A stretch of DNA of 64,000 nucleotides from Glandiceps talaboti (GCF_964340395.1 NC_135571.1:4914453-4978452), one strand, 5' to 3'; shown: positions 1 through 11,674, counted from the stretch's first letter. Program-made: numbers and translations. Notes: generated by a model from the letters alone, not told the origin.

Positions 1-45
1 TTTAATTAAAGTCATTAAACCATAGCTCTATTTGTTGCAACCCCC

Positions 46-67
46 CCCCCCCCCCACACACACACAA
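46..67. repeat. Poly-C / CA tract
   Basis: A run of C followed by a short CA repeat, downstream of the GT14 gene. No coding signal is seen in positions 1-233. Confidence 0.85.
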
Positions 68-233
68 TGTATCTTCAGTGATATCCCAGGATGCAAGTTG
101 TTTTGAAAGTCTGTATCCTTGATTATCACATGTTTATGGGCTGGAGACGCATCAATTCAGACAATGGAGTAGAAAATCGTCACAAATATGTCTTAATTAA
201 TCACGTGCATAGACTAACTAGCTTAACATGTTC

Positions 234-278
234 TTAAGACTGGAATGCAATGGCTTCTGGTGTATGATGAATCATTCC

Positions 279-355
<77 letters not shown>

Positions 356-1670
356 CAAACTTATCATAAAGTTCAAAGTTCAAACTGACTGGGTGAAACG
401 TTCGCCTGTGTAGATCTTCTTCTAGACATTTTAAAACTAATACGTCATTGTCGATGTGAAACTTGTTAGCAAAGAGATGTGGTCTTCCAACAAGCCATGG
501 AATGTCTTGCCACGAGAAAATACAAATACTTCTAGTGTACCTCCCATGACAAGGTAAACCGAGAGGTTCCCAAACTTTAGCTCGGGAAACAATACTTGAG
601 ACATTTCTCAGTCCCGGTCCTCCGGGGCTGCCTGGTAATGAAGCTAAACTTTGGTAAAAAATCTCATCAGGAATTCTTGTGTCTGTCACCCACTTCAGCC
701 ATTCTTTGGCGGTGTCATCCGAATGTACGAACTCGATGAATTCTCGTGTGAGGGCGCTGTGTATCTCTCCTTTACGAATGGTGATGTTGCCAGGTAAAGT
801 ATCTGTTTTCAAGAACGGCGTGATGACAACAGTGTCGAAGTACACACCATACCTGAAAGAAGTCCGCAATGGAAATGTTCTTCCGGTATTAACAATATCA
901 TTTTGTCCTTGAAATCTTCGTAGAATTCTCACAATTTCCAAATTGGTCTTCAATGGAAATTCTTGTCCCGTGAGATTAATAAAGTACTTCCATCGTTTAT
1001 TCCTATTCAAGCATTCTCGTTGGCAGTGCATCTCAGCCAAAATGATGCTAACAGAACCCCAGACAACTCGTTCCTGTTTAGGAGTCACAAATACGTTCTT
1101 GAAGCAATCGCTTAGTGACGTAATGGCCTTCAGAAATTCAGCAGACGATTTCTTATCGACGTGTATACAGTAAATATTATGTGGTCTGTAGATAGTTCTC
1201 AGTAATTGTTCAATTTGATGTGCAGACCTATATGCTATAATTCCAAAAGCTAATGGAAAATCTTTTTCTTCCTCCAGAAGTGGTTTATCTAAATAACCCC
1301 TGTTGAGTGCAAACCTTGTACAATTTTTAGTAAATTTTAAGAAAGCCTTATCTGATATTATGTAATTTTCTATCTTTGATTTGCCCCTGTTCACTGTTTC
1401 TTTCGTATAGTATTGACCTGCTAAAAGGTCAGTACAAGTTATTCCATCCTCAGTACGAAAGGGCGCCCTCAACCGAAGGTCGATTCTTTCAAGGTAGTTA
1501 CTGTCATCTAGAGAGGATGTTTTGATGTAGTTGTTGTCTTGACCAGGAACAAAGAAGTTCTTTACTAGGAGTAATACAACACCCAAAATAAGTCCACATA
1601 CTAAGTTTCGTCTTTTTCTTCTCGTTGATGAAATACCCAAGACAATATTTCGGATGTAATTAAGGAACAT
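234..1670 (-). CDS. Beta-1,6-N-acetylglucosaminyltransferase-like (GT14, GCNT/C2GnT family), single exon
   Basis: An intronless 478-residue frame. The N terminus has a short basic cytosolic tail and a membrane anchor (about residues 23-42, GLILGVVLLLVK), as expected of a type II Golgi enzyme. The lumenal part reads like the core-2/I-branching family: FPLAFGIIAYRSAHQIEQLL and YCIHVDKKS near residues 140-175, WKYFINLTGQEFPLKT near 230, and TRIPDEIFYQSL near 335, where the Glu of PDE aligns with the family's catalytic base. By homology it transfers GlcNAc from UDP-GlcNAc to O-glycans or poly-LacNAc; the acceptor cannot be told. The family usually ends near the KCLEEDLHRR stretch. Here the frame continues through a GATA microsatellite read as YLSI repeats and then a 16-residue tail. 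The ATG at 1670 directly precedes the membrane anchor. Long GGAT and CAGA repeats lie 75-400 bases upstream. Confidence 0.9.
280..354. repeat. (GATA)n microsatellite inside the GT14 coding frame
   Basis: About 18 uninterrupted GATA units. Read on the minus strand they encode a YLSI repeat at the C terminus of the glycosyltransferase. No stop arises in any frame of the repeat, so unit gain or loss changes only the tail. Confidence 0.95.
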
Positions 1671-1750
1671 AGCACTACATTAATTGATTGCTTGACATGT
1701 AACTGCAGATAAAAGGAAAAACAGAACAATTGCAATTAATACACAGTGAC

Positions 1751-1975
1751 GTATGGATGGATGGATGGATGGATGGATGGATGGCTGGATGGATGCCGGG
1801 ATGGATGGATGGATGGATGGATGGATGGCTGTCTGGCTGGCTGGATGGATGACGGGATGGATGGATGGATGGATGGATGGATGGATGGATGGATGGTTGG
1901 TTGGATAGAGATGGGTGGCTGGATGGATGGATGGATGAATGGATGACGGGATGGATGGATGGCAGACAAGGAGGC

Positions 1976-2036
<61 letters not shown>

Positions 2037-2060
2037 GGTAGACAGACAGACAGACAGACA
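1751..2060. repeat. Compound (GGAT)n / (CAGA)n microsatellite upstream of the GT14 gene
   Basis: Interrupted GGAT units to about 1960, then CAGA units to 2060. The block lies in the presumed 5' UTR or promoter of the divergent-strand glycosyltransferase. Frames predicted within it are simple-repeat artefacts. Confidence 0.95.
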
Positions 2061-2951
2061 TGGTCAAATGATAAACCACACCCCGTGTGACACGTGACAG
2101 ATTATAGCTCATAGCCTCCGAGTCCCTGACATTTCTCGGGAAATCATGTGGGTACGTTTCAATAATGTAAACAGACGGCAGACTGAACAGAGTTCCGTGG
2201 ATGTTATGATAAAATAGACACAGTCGTACTCAGCTAATACAATAGTTTTTCCTTCACAGATTGCGATTTCCCTCGATCCTACTGGTCAGCTGTAACTATG
2301 CAATTTGTCACGTGACTGAACCAGATTGAAAGAAACCTCAACAAAAAAACTTACTTTGAACTGTCTGTGTAAGTCACGTGACAGATAACCACATACGTAT
2401 ACATAAATTCATGTCACCAATTGCTAGCTCCGTCACTAATAAACTGTAAGATATACGTAGTGTTTTTTTTAGCCCTATCGCACCCGGGCTGATAGCGTGG
2501 CACGGATTTCTGTATCACTAAGTGCTTACAGACATATAACAACATAACAATGTTTGAATTCGTCATTTGAGTGAGGTCAAAGTTCATTTCTTTCCACTCA
2601 CCTGATGATGATTGGCGAGATATGCTTGTTGTGTTTACTATAGTATAAAACTATTGGAATTTCAAGGTGTTGATACCATAACAAACATGATCAGTGGTTA
2701 ATGGTGGATATTGAACATTTAACTGCAACTTTTTATGAACTAATGGTGAGGAAGAAAACAATCAGATACATGTCAGTTTCACACAATTGAAAATAACTCC
2801 AAACTCGCAAAGGTTTGGCAGGCAACAGTCCCCAGTAACTGAAATATGCATATGTGAAATACTTGTATCGGCTTGGAGTCATGCATCAGCAGAGTTTGAT
2901 ATGACACTGTTTAGACAAGTAAACTACCACTTTATTTTAACTGTTTTTGTA
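2061..2951. other. Intergenic, no gene seen
   Basis: AT-rich sequence with no exon-like frame, RNA gene or clear repeat that I can support. It may include the promoter of the GT14 gene. Confidence 0.5.
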
Positions 2952-3219
2952 CGGAATGCGTAGACTGTCGACAGTCGTTCGTGCCTTTTTTGCTAACTTT
3001 CATCTCAGTAAAACAAAGTCGTCGCCGTAGCACTGAATCTAGTACTCTTGCGTACTGATAGGAACTGCGGGTGCCGAAGGCGCGAACTCGCTCTTGTCTC
3101 CGACACTCGCTGTTCAATTATTATGCGGTATTAAGTATCGCGAGCGAGGCGACGACTTTAGTTTTAGATAAAACGTAGCAAAAAAGGCACGAACGACTGT
3201 CGACAGTCTACGGAATGCG
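2952..3219. mobile_element. MITE-like DNA transposon with long terminal inverted repeats and 9-bp target-site duplication
   Basis: The element occupies 2961-3210 (250 bp) and is flanked on both sides by CGGAATGCG (2952-2960 and 3211-3219). Its ends are exact inverted repeats for 35 bp, starting TAGACTGTCGACAGTCGTTC, and continue imperfectly to about 65 bp. The outermost bases hold a 14-bp palindrome, GACTGTCGACAGTC. It has no transposase frame. A 9-bp duplication with long inverted repeats fits a non-autonomous Mutator-like element; that family call is inference. A 61-residue frame inside it is not a gene. Confidence 0.85.
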
Positions 3220-3339
3220 TTGAAGTTCTTGAGTTAATACCACGATACTCAGATAGAGTAAACCCATCAACTTCAATATCACTACCCATGTCACAAATTA
3301 TAATGCAAATGACCGGTCATATAGTATACAGTATAATGT

Positions 3340-3953
3340 CCGACAATGCGACGCCCCACCCCACCCTACCCCCCCCCCCCGACTGGAGAAGTAAATAACA
3401 ACAAGACTACTGGTGTCTACTTACCTCAGATGTGTGCCACAGGAGAATTATAGAACCAGGAATGCCCTCTGTACATTAATTGCAGTCAGACATATATTGA
3501 TTTTGTCATATGGTATGCGCAGACGCAAACTTTATTTTGTTCATATGGTTTTGTGACGTCACAAGTGGCCTAGGCCTGTTCCCTCTCCGAAAATCAACAG
3601 CTAATGAACTTGTTGAAAATATTTTAACTGCTATCAAACATTTTGCAACGTATTATTTAATGCAAAATCACCAATTTCTTTAAATATCAAAGTGAAACTA
3701 CATAAGTCCATGTTTGTCACTCAATAATTGCATAAAATTTTAAAATGTAACAAATGTTTACAAACACTTCCAGTAAGTTCAGTTGTATCAAATTAATTTA
3801 AGATAAGCACTAAAATGAATAAATTAATAAATTATATTTTAATAATACGTTAATATTTAATTTCGTTTTTAGGCCACTTACAAATATGACATTGCGTCAT
3901 TTAAATGTCTTTGGAATTATAAACCTATCAAGAGTTACTAAGCTACACTCTGG

Positions 3954-3993
<40 letters not shown>

Positions 3994-4068
3994 TTATTAA
4001 GTGCTTTGTTAGGTACAATGACTTTCTTGTAATATCTTACACCTTGAAAAGTATTGTATCACCTGTGG
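3340..4068. other. Intergenic; C-rich tract, T tract and a diverged dispersed-repeat copy
   Basis: A run of C sits at 3361-3380 and a run of T at about 3957-3986. Around 3680-3730 the sequence resembles, in inverse orientation, segments near 33530 and 35610 (core ACAAACAAGGACTTG). No gene is seen. Confidence 0.5.
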
Positions 4069-4450
4069 GTTAGGCCTAAGGAAAAACATGTCTGGTTCCG
4101 GTTACCCGACCCCACCTTGTTTTTCACTGCAGACCCTAAACTTTTTTTTACGTATTCGAGAAAAAAATACTAAAATCGTGAAAATTGTGAAGTCTCGCAA
4201 GAAATAGTGGATATGGGAACTGACATCAACTTAAAAAGACAATATAGGACTGTTCTTTCAATCTGTAATGGCTGTACATCTGATGAGAACAAACCAATAA
4301 CACAGAGACCATATGGAAATCAATGGAAAACTTAACTAGACAGTTATGGAAAAAATATATATATATAAATAAAATAGAAAATCTACCTTCCCTACCTATT
4401 CTAAAATTGATCGTAATCGGAACACATAATTTTTTTTGTTAGGCCGAAAC
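4069..4450 (+). mobile_element. Dispersed repeat family A, copy 1 (about 380 bp, inverted termini)
   Basis: One end reads GGCCTAAGGAAAAACATG then GGTTCCGGTTACCCGACC. The other end, read inward on the opposite strand, is GGCCTAACAAAAAAAATTA then GTTCCGATTACG, so the ends are imperfect inverted repeats of about 28-40 bp. Similar copies lie at 35826-36240 and 47640-47995 on the opposite strand, with a terminal fragment at 26340-26392. It has no coding capacity and looks like a non-autonomous DNA element. Confidence 0.65.
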
Positions 4451-4526
4451 GTATTTAATTTTTGTAAGTAACAGTATAGTATACAAAATGTAAAATAAAA
4501 TAAAATTGATGTTTTTGTTAATCTGT

Positions 4527-4562
4527 AAGGTACGCCGTGACGGGGCGCCCTCACACATCGGC
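4527..4562 (+). repeat. 36-bp GC-rich dispersed motif, copy 1
   Basis: It begins TGTAAGGTACGCCGTGACGG and continues GGCGCCCTCACACATC. Related copies lie at 25631-25672, 25685-25723, 29427-29463 and 29482-29524. The contrast with the AT-rich surroundings makes it stand out. Confidence 0.6.
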
Positions 4563-4736
4563 CAACCCCTCCAAAAATCTGCCCCCCCCCCCGACGGTGA
4601 TCACTATTTCAACTGCTTATGGTTAATATTGACCACTGATTAAGTTGTATAATGTCTAATTATTGGTATTTTAACAATGTATGGTTCGCCAGTTTACTTC
4701 CCAAATCGATATGGTAATTTTCCTTGTGGCACAGTT

Positions 4737-4856
4737 CAAGTCTCGATCTAGTTGCAGGTGTATCTGCAATCCTAGCTTACGTTTTGAAGAAAATTTATAA
4801 AGAGGTAGACTCAAATGTGTCTGTTTCGTTTAAATTAACGGGTGCTATACCAGCAA

Positions 4857-4887
<31 letters not shown>

Positions 4888-4999
4888 GGAGGAGGAGGAA
4901 AAGGGGGAGGAGGGAGAAAAAAGTCAAGATGAATCATCAAGCAGTTTAGGTGCAACATCTCAAATTGGGCCAATCGGTTTTAGTCTTCAAGTAATATAG
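4737..4999 (+). CDS. Possible 3'-terminal coding exon, acidic poly-Glu protein (unrecognised)
   Basis: An acceptor-like CAG precedes about 4737, followed by an open frame to a stop at 4997-4999. The product reads SSLDLVAGVSAILAYVLKKI, a hydrophobic segment, then SVSFKLTGAIPAKDE, a run of about 14 Glu encoded by a GAG repeat, and a Ser-rich tail ending GFSLQVI. AATAAA occurs at 5221-5226, about 220 bases past the stop, as expected of a last exon. I recognise no domain and see no upstream exon in the window, so this could be a chance frame over a GAG microsatellite. Confidence 0.25.
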
Positions 5000-5449
5000 T
5001 AGAACATTTTCTATAAATTTAGTATTATGTTCATCTTTTTCAGTCTAAAAGTGATGTAGCGTTTATGAAAAGAAAACACAGATTTGATGTTGTGATTTTA
5101 TAAAATTCTATTTACTGATACATTCATTTATACAATTATTTCTAAAATTGGTACACATTTTTTCTAAAAAATGTTATAAAAATTGTTAGTACTATATTCT
5201 CTAAGTGTTATCAGTGTACCAATAAAGCTATTGTACAAGAATCCAAGTTTTTATTAAATATTCAATAATAATCATTCAATTTTCAAAAGTGGATTGCAGC
5301 AGTTGAATACTAGGTTACATTCTATGAAATTCTGAATCTATTTATCTGTTTATATGATGTAATATTATGCTATACTATTTGTTGATTTTTCTGTCACAGA
5401 GGCCATTTTGGATTGAACACACTTTCCTATCCGAATTCAAACAAGATTC

Positions 5450-5600
5450 ATAGGTGGATGTATGAGGGATGGATGGGTGGTTGGATGGATGGATGGATGG
5501 CTGGATGGATGGCTGGATACACGAATGCACGGACGGATTTAGGTGTGGGTTGGTTGGAAATGATTGAAATGGTTAGATCGATGAATGGATGGGTGGGTGA
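5450..5600. repeat. Degenerate (GGAT)n repeat
   Basis: Interrupted GGAT and GGCT units between the poly-Glu frame and the 3' end of the first CARD-Death gene. The frame over it is an artefact. Confidence 0.85.
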
Positions 5601-5821
5601 CATTTTGATCAAATGTTAGGTTAGGATGTAAATGTTCTGACCATACATTATGGAAGTCTCCAAATTTTGTGAAATCTTAGTCAAAAGGTGTCAGACCTAC
5701 AAACTTCACTACCTTCTATATGCATGCATGAAGAACCCAAGTACAGTGTTGATACAAAATACTGTTTTCCGCTTATGGTTGATGTTTTAATTATTTTCTT
5801 TCTTCCCCTTTCTATGTTTCC

Positions 5822-8800
5822 TTATCTTAGTTTGTCGACATTATCTGCAATTTTGCTATCAATGGCGAATACAATGTCATACAGTTCCTTCCAGGTTGGA
5901 GGATCTTTCTTCATACGTTTACTTCTCTCCAACCATTCCACAAGCACAGCTTCAGCTGACCCCTCTGTATTCATCATACCTCGTGTATCTCCAACCGTTT
6001 CGATCTTAATTCCAAGTTTCGTTGCTACATCAACCCAAATATTCTCAATTTTTGATGCAATACTACGTGTGTCATCTATTGTAATATAGTCATGCAACTG
6101 CATTGTGGGTAATGCTGCAGCACTGCTTCCTTCAGCTGATGGTGCATCTGTAAAATAGAAGATGTGAAATCTTGAATATGTAGATTCAGTCCCAATTTGA
6201 TGATTAATTTGCATGCAGACGTACTGCCCTACTATAATATAATGGCTACCCAATCCCCCTATAAAAGGAACTATACTATAAATGAAAAGAGAGAAAAAAA
6301 TATGTTTGTCACTATACCTGCTTTTAGTTGTGTTTGCATTGATTTACATGTATTTTCGGTCCACTGTCTTAGACTCGTGAGGTCTTGGCGCAGTTTCTGT
6401 ATTTCCTGCCAGATGGTGTCTCTTTCTAGAGATTCTAAGGCACTCAATCTCTCCAGAAACTGCTTCATAAGCTCATGCTCGCGGATGTCTGAAATTCAAA
6501 ATAATAACTGTCAAAATGTAATAACAAATATGCAGTGATAGTAGTATTGATGATTGAACATAAGGGGTCTTGTCACTACGAGTCGATGACGAGTAGTGTC
6601 ATAATCACTGTGTTACAACTATTGTCTGTGAAAGTAAAAAAAATGGGACTCATATCATAGGAAATACACTTGACTGACCAAAAGTGATTGTTAACCTTGA
6701 AAAGTGACTGTCACTTTTCTGAATATACTAAGTGTTCACAAACCTTGCTTTTGCTCTAAGGCCTGAACCGAGTTAATTAATGCTTCGTAATCTTCTTTGA
6801 ATTTCTTAAATTCTTCCGTCAGTACTTTAATCTTCTGAACGAGATCATCTTGTGTGCTTTGGCCTGATTTAAGAGCTACAATAAACCAAAATATGAATAT
6901 TTTTTTACCTTACATTCTTTGCAAAAGTGATCAAATTCGTATCATAACATATGTTCCAAATGCAACAAATGAAATCCTTCCTTCTAATCAACTAAAGAAT
7001 GATCTTTTCAAACACTAATAACATAGATTGTTTTAGAAGAAATATCATTTTGATTTTTTTTATTTCTAGCAAGGTATTATGGGATATCCCCAGGTTATGA
7101 CATCACAAATAACTCAATCTCCTTGACTTGACGCTCTTTTTATTCACAAGACAAAGAGATTAGATTATGTGTGCTGTCATCACCATACATTTTCCCATAA
7201 ACCATTGCAGGAATTCCACTAACATGGCTGAACACATATCAAGTACAGCAGGGCTTTAAATCTGAGTAAGTTACTGACTGTTATTCTGTCACCCAAAAGC
7301 CTATAATAATTTGATAGCAGTAATCAATACAAGTGTACTAAAGGCAGAAATAAGTCTGACTGGACTTTTCCTTTAAGTTGATAGCAGTAATCAATACAAG
7401 TGTACTAAAGGCAGAAATAAGTCTGACTGGATGGACTTTTCCTTTAAGTTGATATTAGTAATCAATACAAGTGTACTAAAGGCAGAAATAAGTCTGACTG
7501 GACCTTTCCTTTAAGTTGATAGCAATAATTAATACATGGGAACTAAATATTCCTGGCTAGGTATTGAGTGATGGAGATGTTGTGCTTACATTTCTCAAGT
7601 TGTTCAAAACGTTGCTCTATTTTGTCAAGGCTAATTTTCATATCGTCCTTGAAAGCATTTAAACCACAAGATAATGATTCCACATTACTGCTCACTACAG
7701 CAATCTCCTGACGACTACTGTCCACTTTACTGCTCACTGCAGCAATCTCCTGACGACTACTGTCCACTTTACTGCTCACTGCAGCAATCTCCTGACGATT
7801 ACTGTCCACTTTACTGCTCACTGCAGCAATCTCCTGGCGACTACTGTCGATTTTATCAGATAGGTTACCCATGTTAGCTGCCAATTGTAGCAAAACTGCC
7901 ATATGATCTGTATGTATATAGAGAAATGAAGAAATAATCTGGTTGTCTGTTTGTTTCTGTATGTATGTATGTATGTATGTATGTATGTATGTATGTATGT
8001 GTGTATGTATGTGTGTATGTATGTGTGTGTGTTTGCGTGCGTGCGTGCGTGCGTGCGTGCATGCATGCATGCATGCATGTATGTATGTATGTATGTATGT
8101 ATGTATGTATGTATGTATGTATGTATGTATGTATGTCACTGATAATCCCTACTATGACAATGATATAAATGTTGTGTTTTACAAATAAAAGCAATGAAAC
8201 AAAATTTAATATTTGGAAAAAGTGAATTTCTCTGAGGTCACAAGGGCTTACCTTGACTAGATGCACCTGTATTCATTGCAGCTCCTACTGAGAAATATGA
8301 TATGTATGTCAGAGGTAATATTTTATGGGGTTTTTTATATTGAGTTGTTGCTGTCATTCTCATTTGTTACATTACATATATCAAAGGATGGGAAACTGTA
8401 GTGCATACTTTCGTTTGGGTTTTGAGACCAGCGTAAAACTTGTCTGTAACATTACAGAGTCTGACGTTAATAGTCAACATTTACTCCCGCCATGTTACTT
8501 AGACAACGTCCTGCCACTGCCTCCGAAAACGCCCATCCAAGATCACTGGCTGGTCTAAACATCGAGCGTTAAAATGGTCGAATATGGTATTTAATATCAC
8601 GACAACGAATATCTTTTGAACAATTGAGAGCAGATTACACATAACATTTTGCAAAACTATGTGAAACAACATATGCCAAGTCCTTGTTCGTTACTCCATA
8701 AATTGTACACAAAATATTATAAAAATGGGTACAATAATGTTATTGTACATACAATAAAGACACTTTCTAGCTTTTTGCTATTTATTGAGAAAAGGATTTG

Positions 8801-9777
8801 GAATATTTTGTTTCACAATGTTTTTTTCAACAAGTAAAACAGAGTGGTTATTTTATGAATAAGGCATCCAAAATATGTATCAATTTGTCATCCATATGGC
8901 CACTTTAAAATCATCATTATTAATTACCTGGAGGATTCTGTACAGAGGTCGGTAGGGCAGGTTCTAGGGTTTTTAACACGGTTCGTGAATGATCGGTGAT
9001 CTTTAACACTGTGTATAATTTTTCATAGCCGTCCTTATGTTTCTTGAATAAATCAAGAAGATATATGACTCTTGCTTCTTGTCTTCGTATCTAAATGCCA
9101 AAAATTGTAAGATATAATTTTAAAATTTCACCTTTTCACAATTGTTAGAATGTGTGTTGTTGTTGTTTTTGTGGAGCGAGACAATACAAATATAAATTAC
9201 TGCTATATGCCTTAAGTGAAAGATATTTGTTCCCACATACATTACTGTTGGAATTCAAAATTATGAGTTATAATTATCATGTACATGATGTATCCCTTAT
9301 TTGGCAAATATACCAAACTATATGACACTTTCATTCTTGAGATATTTCTAATTACCGAAATTCAATATTTATGCAAATGAGTAATTAATCAACTACATCA
9401 GCAAGCTTTATTATAAGAAATCTGAATGTTGTCGTTATCAATTTATGCAGCAAATTAAAACGAGATTTGAATCTTAATTCTCAAAATAGTGCCTGATGAA
9501 TAAAAATAATTAATTATGCAAATACTGATTATAATTAAAAAACTACAGTGTCAGTAAGGTTTTTGTCGAGCCAGACGACATTATGTTTCATATTTCGTGA
9601 TTCTAATTATATTATTGGTGTTTTAAGGGTGAACTTTACCTGTAATGAAAATTTATCCGCTTCAGATATAATATTTGGATATTTTGTGATCGTTGTTTCG
9701 ATGACTTCCTTGGTACGTATCCCACTTGTAAAGAACTGTAAATTTTCTGCAAGTATCTGTTTCTGTTTAGCATCCAT
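5822..9777 (-). CDS. CARD-coiled coil-Death domain adaptor-like protein (paralogue 1), 7 exons
   Basis: Exons on the minus strand are 9777-9640, 9090-8928, 8287-8252, 7907-7590, 6875-6744, 6488-6318 and 6147-5822. Phases agree at every junction and predict 427 residues. Exons 1-2 make a CARD-like helical bundle ([20 protein letters not shown], then [20 protein letters not shown]). A short Ser/Gly linker follows, then a coiled coil (about 113-319) with a 14-residue repeat, [14 protein letters not shown], present about four times. Residues 335-420 resemble a Death-fold domain ([43 protein letters not shown]). Families with CARD and Death domains act as cytosolic adaptors in apoptosis and innate immunity; CRADD/RAIDD has both but no long coiled coil. 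The ATG at 9777 opens the CARD. A likely non-coding 5' exon ends at 11138. The domain calls are by eye. Confidence 0.82.
7310..7530. repeat. Tandem repeat of about 65-70 bp, three copies, in an intron
   Basis: Three near-identical units, each containing TAATCAATACAAGTGTACTA and GGCAGAAATAAGTCTGACTG. They lie in the intron between the two middle coiled-coil exons of paralogue 1. Confidence 0.85.
7680..7860 (-). repeat. 42-bp coding minisatellite in the coiled coil of paralogue 1
   Basis: About four copies of a 42-bp unit encode [14 protein letters not shown] with minor changes. Forty-two bases are fourteen residues, exactly two heptads, so gain or loss of a unit keeps both frame and coiled-coil register. 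Confidence 0.9.
7963..8137. repeat. (TATG)n / (GTGC)n compound microsatellite
   Basis: TATG units with central GTGT, GCGT and GCAT variants, in the intron just upstream of the exon at 7907. All frames over it are artefacts. Confidence 0.95.
8640..8905. repeat. Dispersed AT-rich repeat family B copy, in an intron
   Basis: It contains GTGAAACAACATATGCCAAG and ends near CCATATGGCCACTTTAAAAT. Related segments, some inverted, are near 3680-3730, 33480-33655 and 35540-35760. Ends and target duplications were not resolved. Confidence 0.45.
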
Positions 9778-9893
9778 AGTTTGAACCTTGGGGAGATACA
9801 ATCATGATTTTACAATGGAAATTAATTAAGCGGCAAAGACGGAATGTGCACATCGTGTTTTCAGAGAAATGTTAGTACAGTGCAATGTAGTTC

Positions 9894-10475
9894 ATATTAG
9901 CTGCATTACATTGCAATCATACGGCTACGGCGTTGCACATACACATACTAGTATACGGAAATAGATATGGTACACAGTTATGACCTTACAGTACAACACA
10001 GTATTTTAAATACGGTAAAAATGTGTCTAAGAATGATATTATTTATTATTGACGCTATTTCCTAGTTTGTGCATTCCAAGATTGACACGGATCTAGGTAG
10101 AGTGCACAAAATTTTAATTGGCGATGTATTGCCTCATAGAATGCTCCCAAATGCGCTAAATAAATTGTGCGTGTTTGTCGGTTTCAAACTTTTAGACTGA
10201 CTTGGGCAGCGCTGTCTTCGTCTATTGTTGCAGAGTTACTCTTGTGGAACGTTATTTCACAATCGGTACTAGTGTGTAATGGTTATAATTATGACGTCAT
10301 CAATTTACACAGCTGTATAGAGCATGTCAACAGCTCTCCTTCAAAGAATGTTCGGTGATAGATTGTTTAACTATAACAATTAAATGACATGATATAAATG
10401 ATACTTGACACTATAATTGTCCGCCATGACTATATTAGCTGCATTACATTGCAATCATACCGCTAACGGCGTTGC
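9894..10475. repeat. 44-bp direct repeat pair upstream of paralogue 1
   Basis: The segment starting ATATTAGCTGCATTACATTG occurs at 9894-9936 and again at 10432-10475 with few changes. Both copies lie in the presumed 5' UTR intron of the minus-strand CARD-Death gene. Part of it pairs with nearby GCAATGTA. Confidence 0.6.
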
Positions 10476-11137
10476 TAACAACATAAAGAATCCCTTTCTG
10501 GGCATAATGCCAAAATGGTCATGTTCTCCACGGATGCCCATGGCTGGTATGTTTGAAAGCTCACTTGAGTGTGTAATCGTGTCGATATAATTAATTGCCA
10601 CCGATTAAGAACAGTAGTAGCAAAATTTTGCCACAGGTTGAGCAATCAACTATAAGAAAATTGTGTATACGTGTAGTGCATGTACCAATTCCCAAAGGTA
10701 ACATTTCAACGAGACACAAAATTCATATTCGCGTTAGGTCTAGAATTCAGAAAAAAATGTTTTCTTATAAAAAATGTTTAAAAAAATAGCTATGACTATG
10801 GCTTTTCATTGACACAAAATATAGTTTTTGTTAACAAATGTTAATATTTACCGCTCAAGGCAACCCGGACCTACAATGTAGACAATCGATGACCTTAGCT
10901 GACCCTTCATGTAAACAAGCACGTTCTTCGCTATATAGACACCGTTACCTACGAACAAAGGCGCAAAAAGGAACTATCGTGTACGCCATTTGGTTAGTTC
11001 TTTTGCAAGACAGACAACGCTGCGTTCTGCGTTTATCGATTATATAAAATAGCAGTATTCTGTAACAAATACCTTGACAGAACCAATGTTTATAGAACTA
11101 GTGTCAAACGAAAAGTGATAAAATATCATAAACTTAC

Positions 11138-11674
11138 CTTTGAAACGGAACACTTGTAAATAAGTGATATATGAGCCCAACTGTTACACGATAGCGTTTA
11201 TGTTGTCATCGAATTTAGATCGCAACTTCCTTCAGTTAAATCTCTCACATAAAAAGTACGGTGAAAGATAGTTGACGAAAAACGCGGTACTGAAAGAGTG
11301 TTGTAATTTTTACTAAATTCCTGTGTATACCTGTAAAAGCTAACAAGCGAACTCGTCTGACCTCTGAACCCAATAATGTTGTCTGACGTGTGCACAGTGA
11401 GTTGAAAGTTCGACAACCCACAGGACTGACACATGTATTCATTGTTCCTTTGTTGTGCAGATCAAAGCATCGCTTGACTTTGGCTACGAATTCGTCCAAT
11501 CAAAGTTCTAAAACAACTTTGTCCACGACCTTTTAGACACCTATCTGATAGTGTATTACGTAAATCACTGCCATAGTGGATACCAATACAAGAACAGCGG
11601 TGACGGGACTTTCCTCGGAGAACAAATAGAAACGTCACAGAGTAATATTTACTGAATTGATTGCCTTTCAACAG
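11138..11674. promoter_or_regulatory. Candidate bidirectional promoter with divergent non-coding first exons
   Basis: A consensus minus-strand donor (AAAG|GTAAGT) ends a possible 5' exon at 11138, matched by an acceptor-like CCCCAAG just upstream of the ATG at 9777. A plus-strand donor (CAACAG|GTGAGT) ends a possible exon at 11674, matched by CTACTCAAG just before the ATG at 13011. Both first exons would start inside this 0.5-kb block, which holds more CpG dinucleotides than its surroundings. The splice motifs are visible; a shared promoter is inference. Confidence 0.4.
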
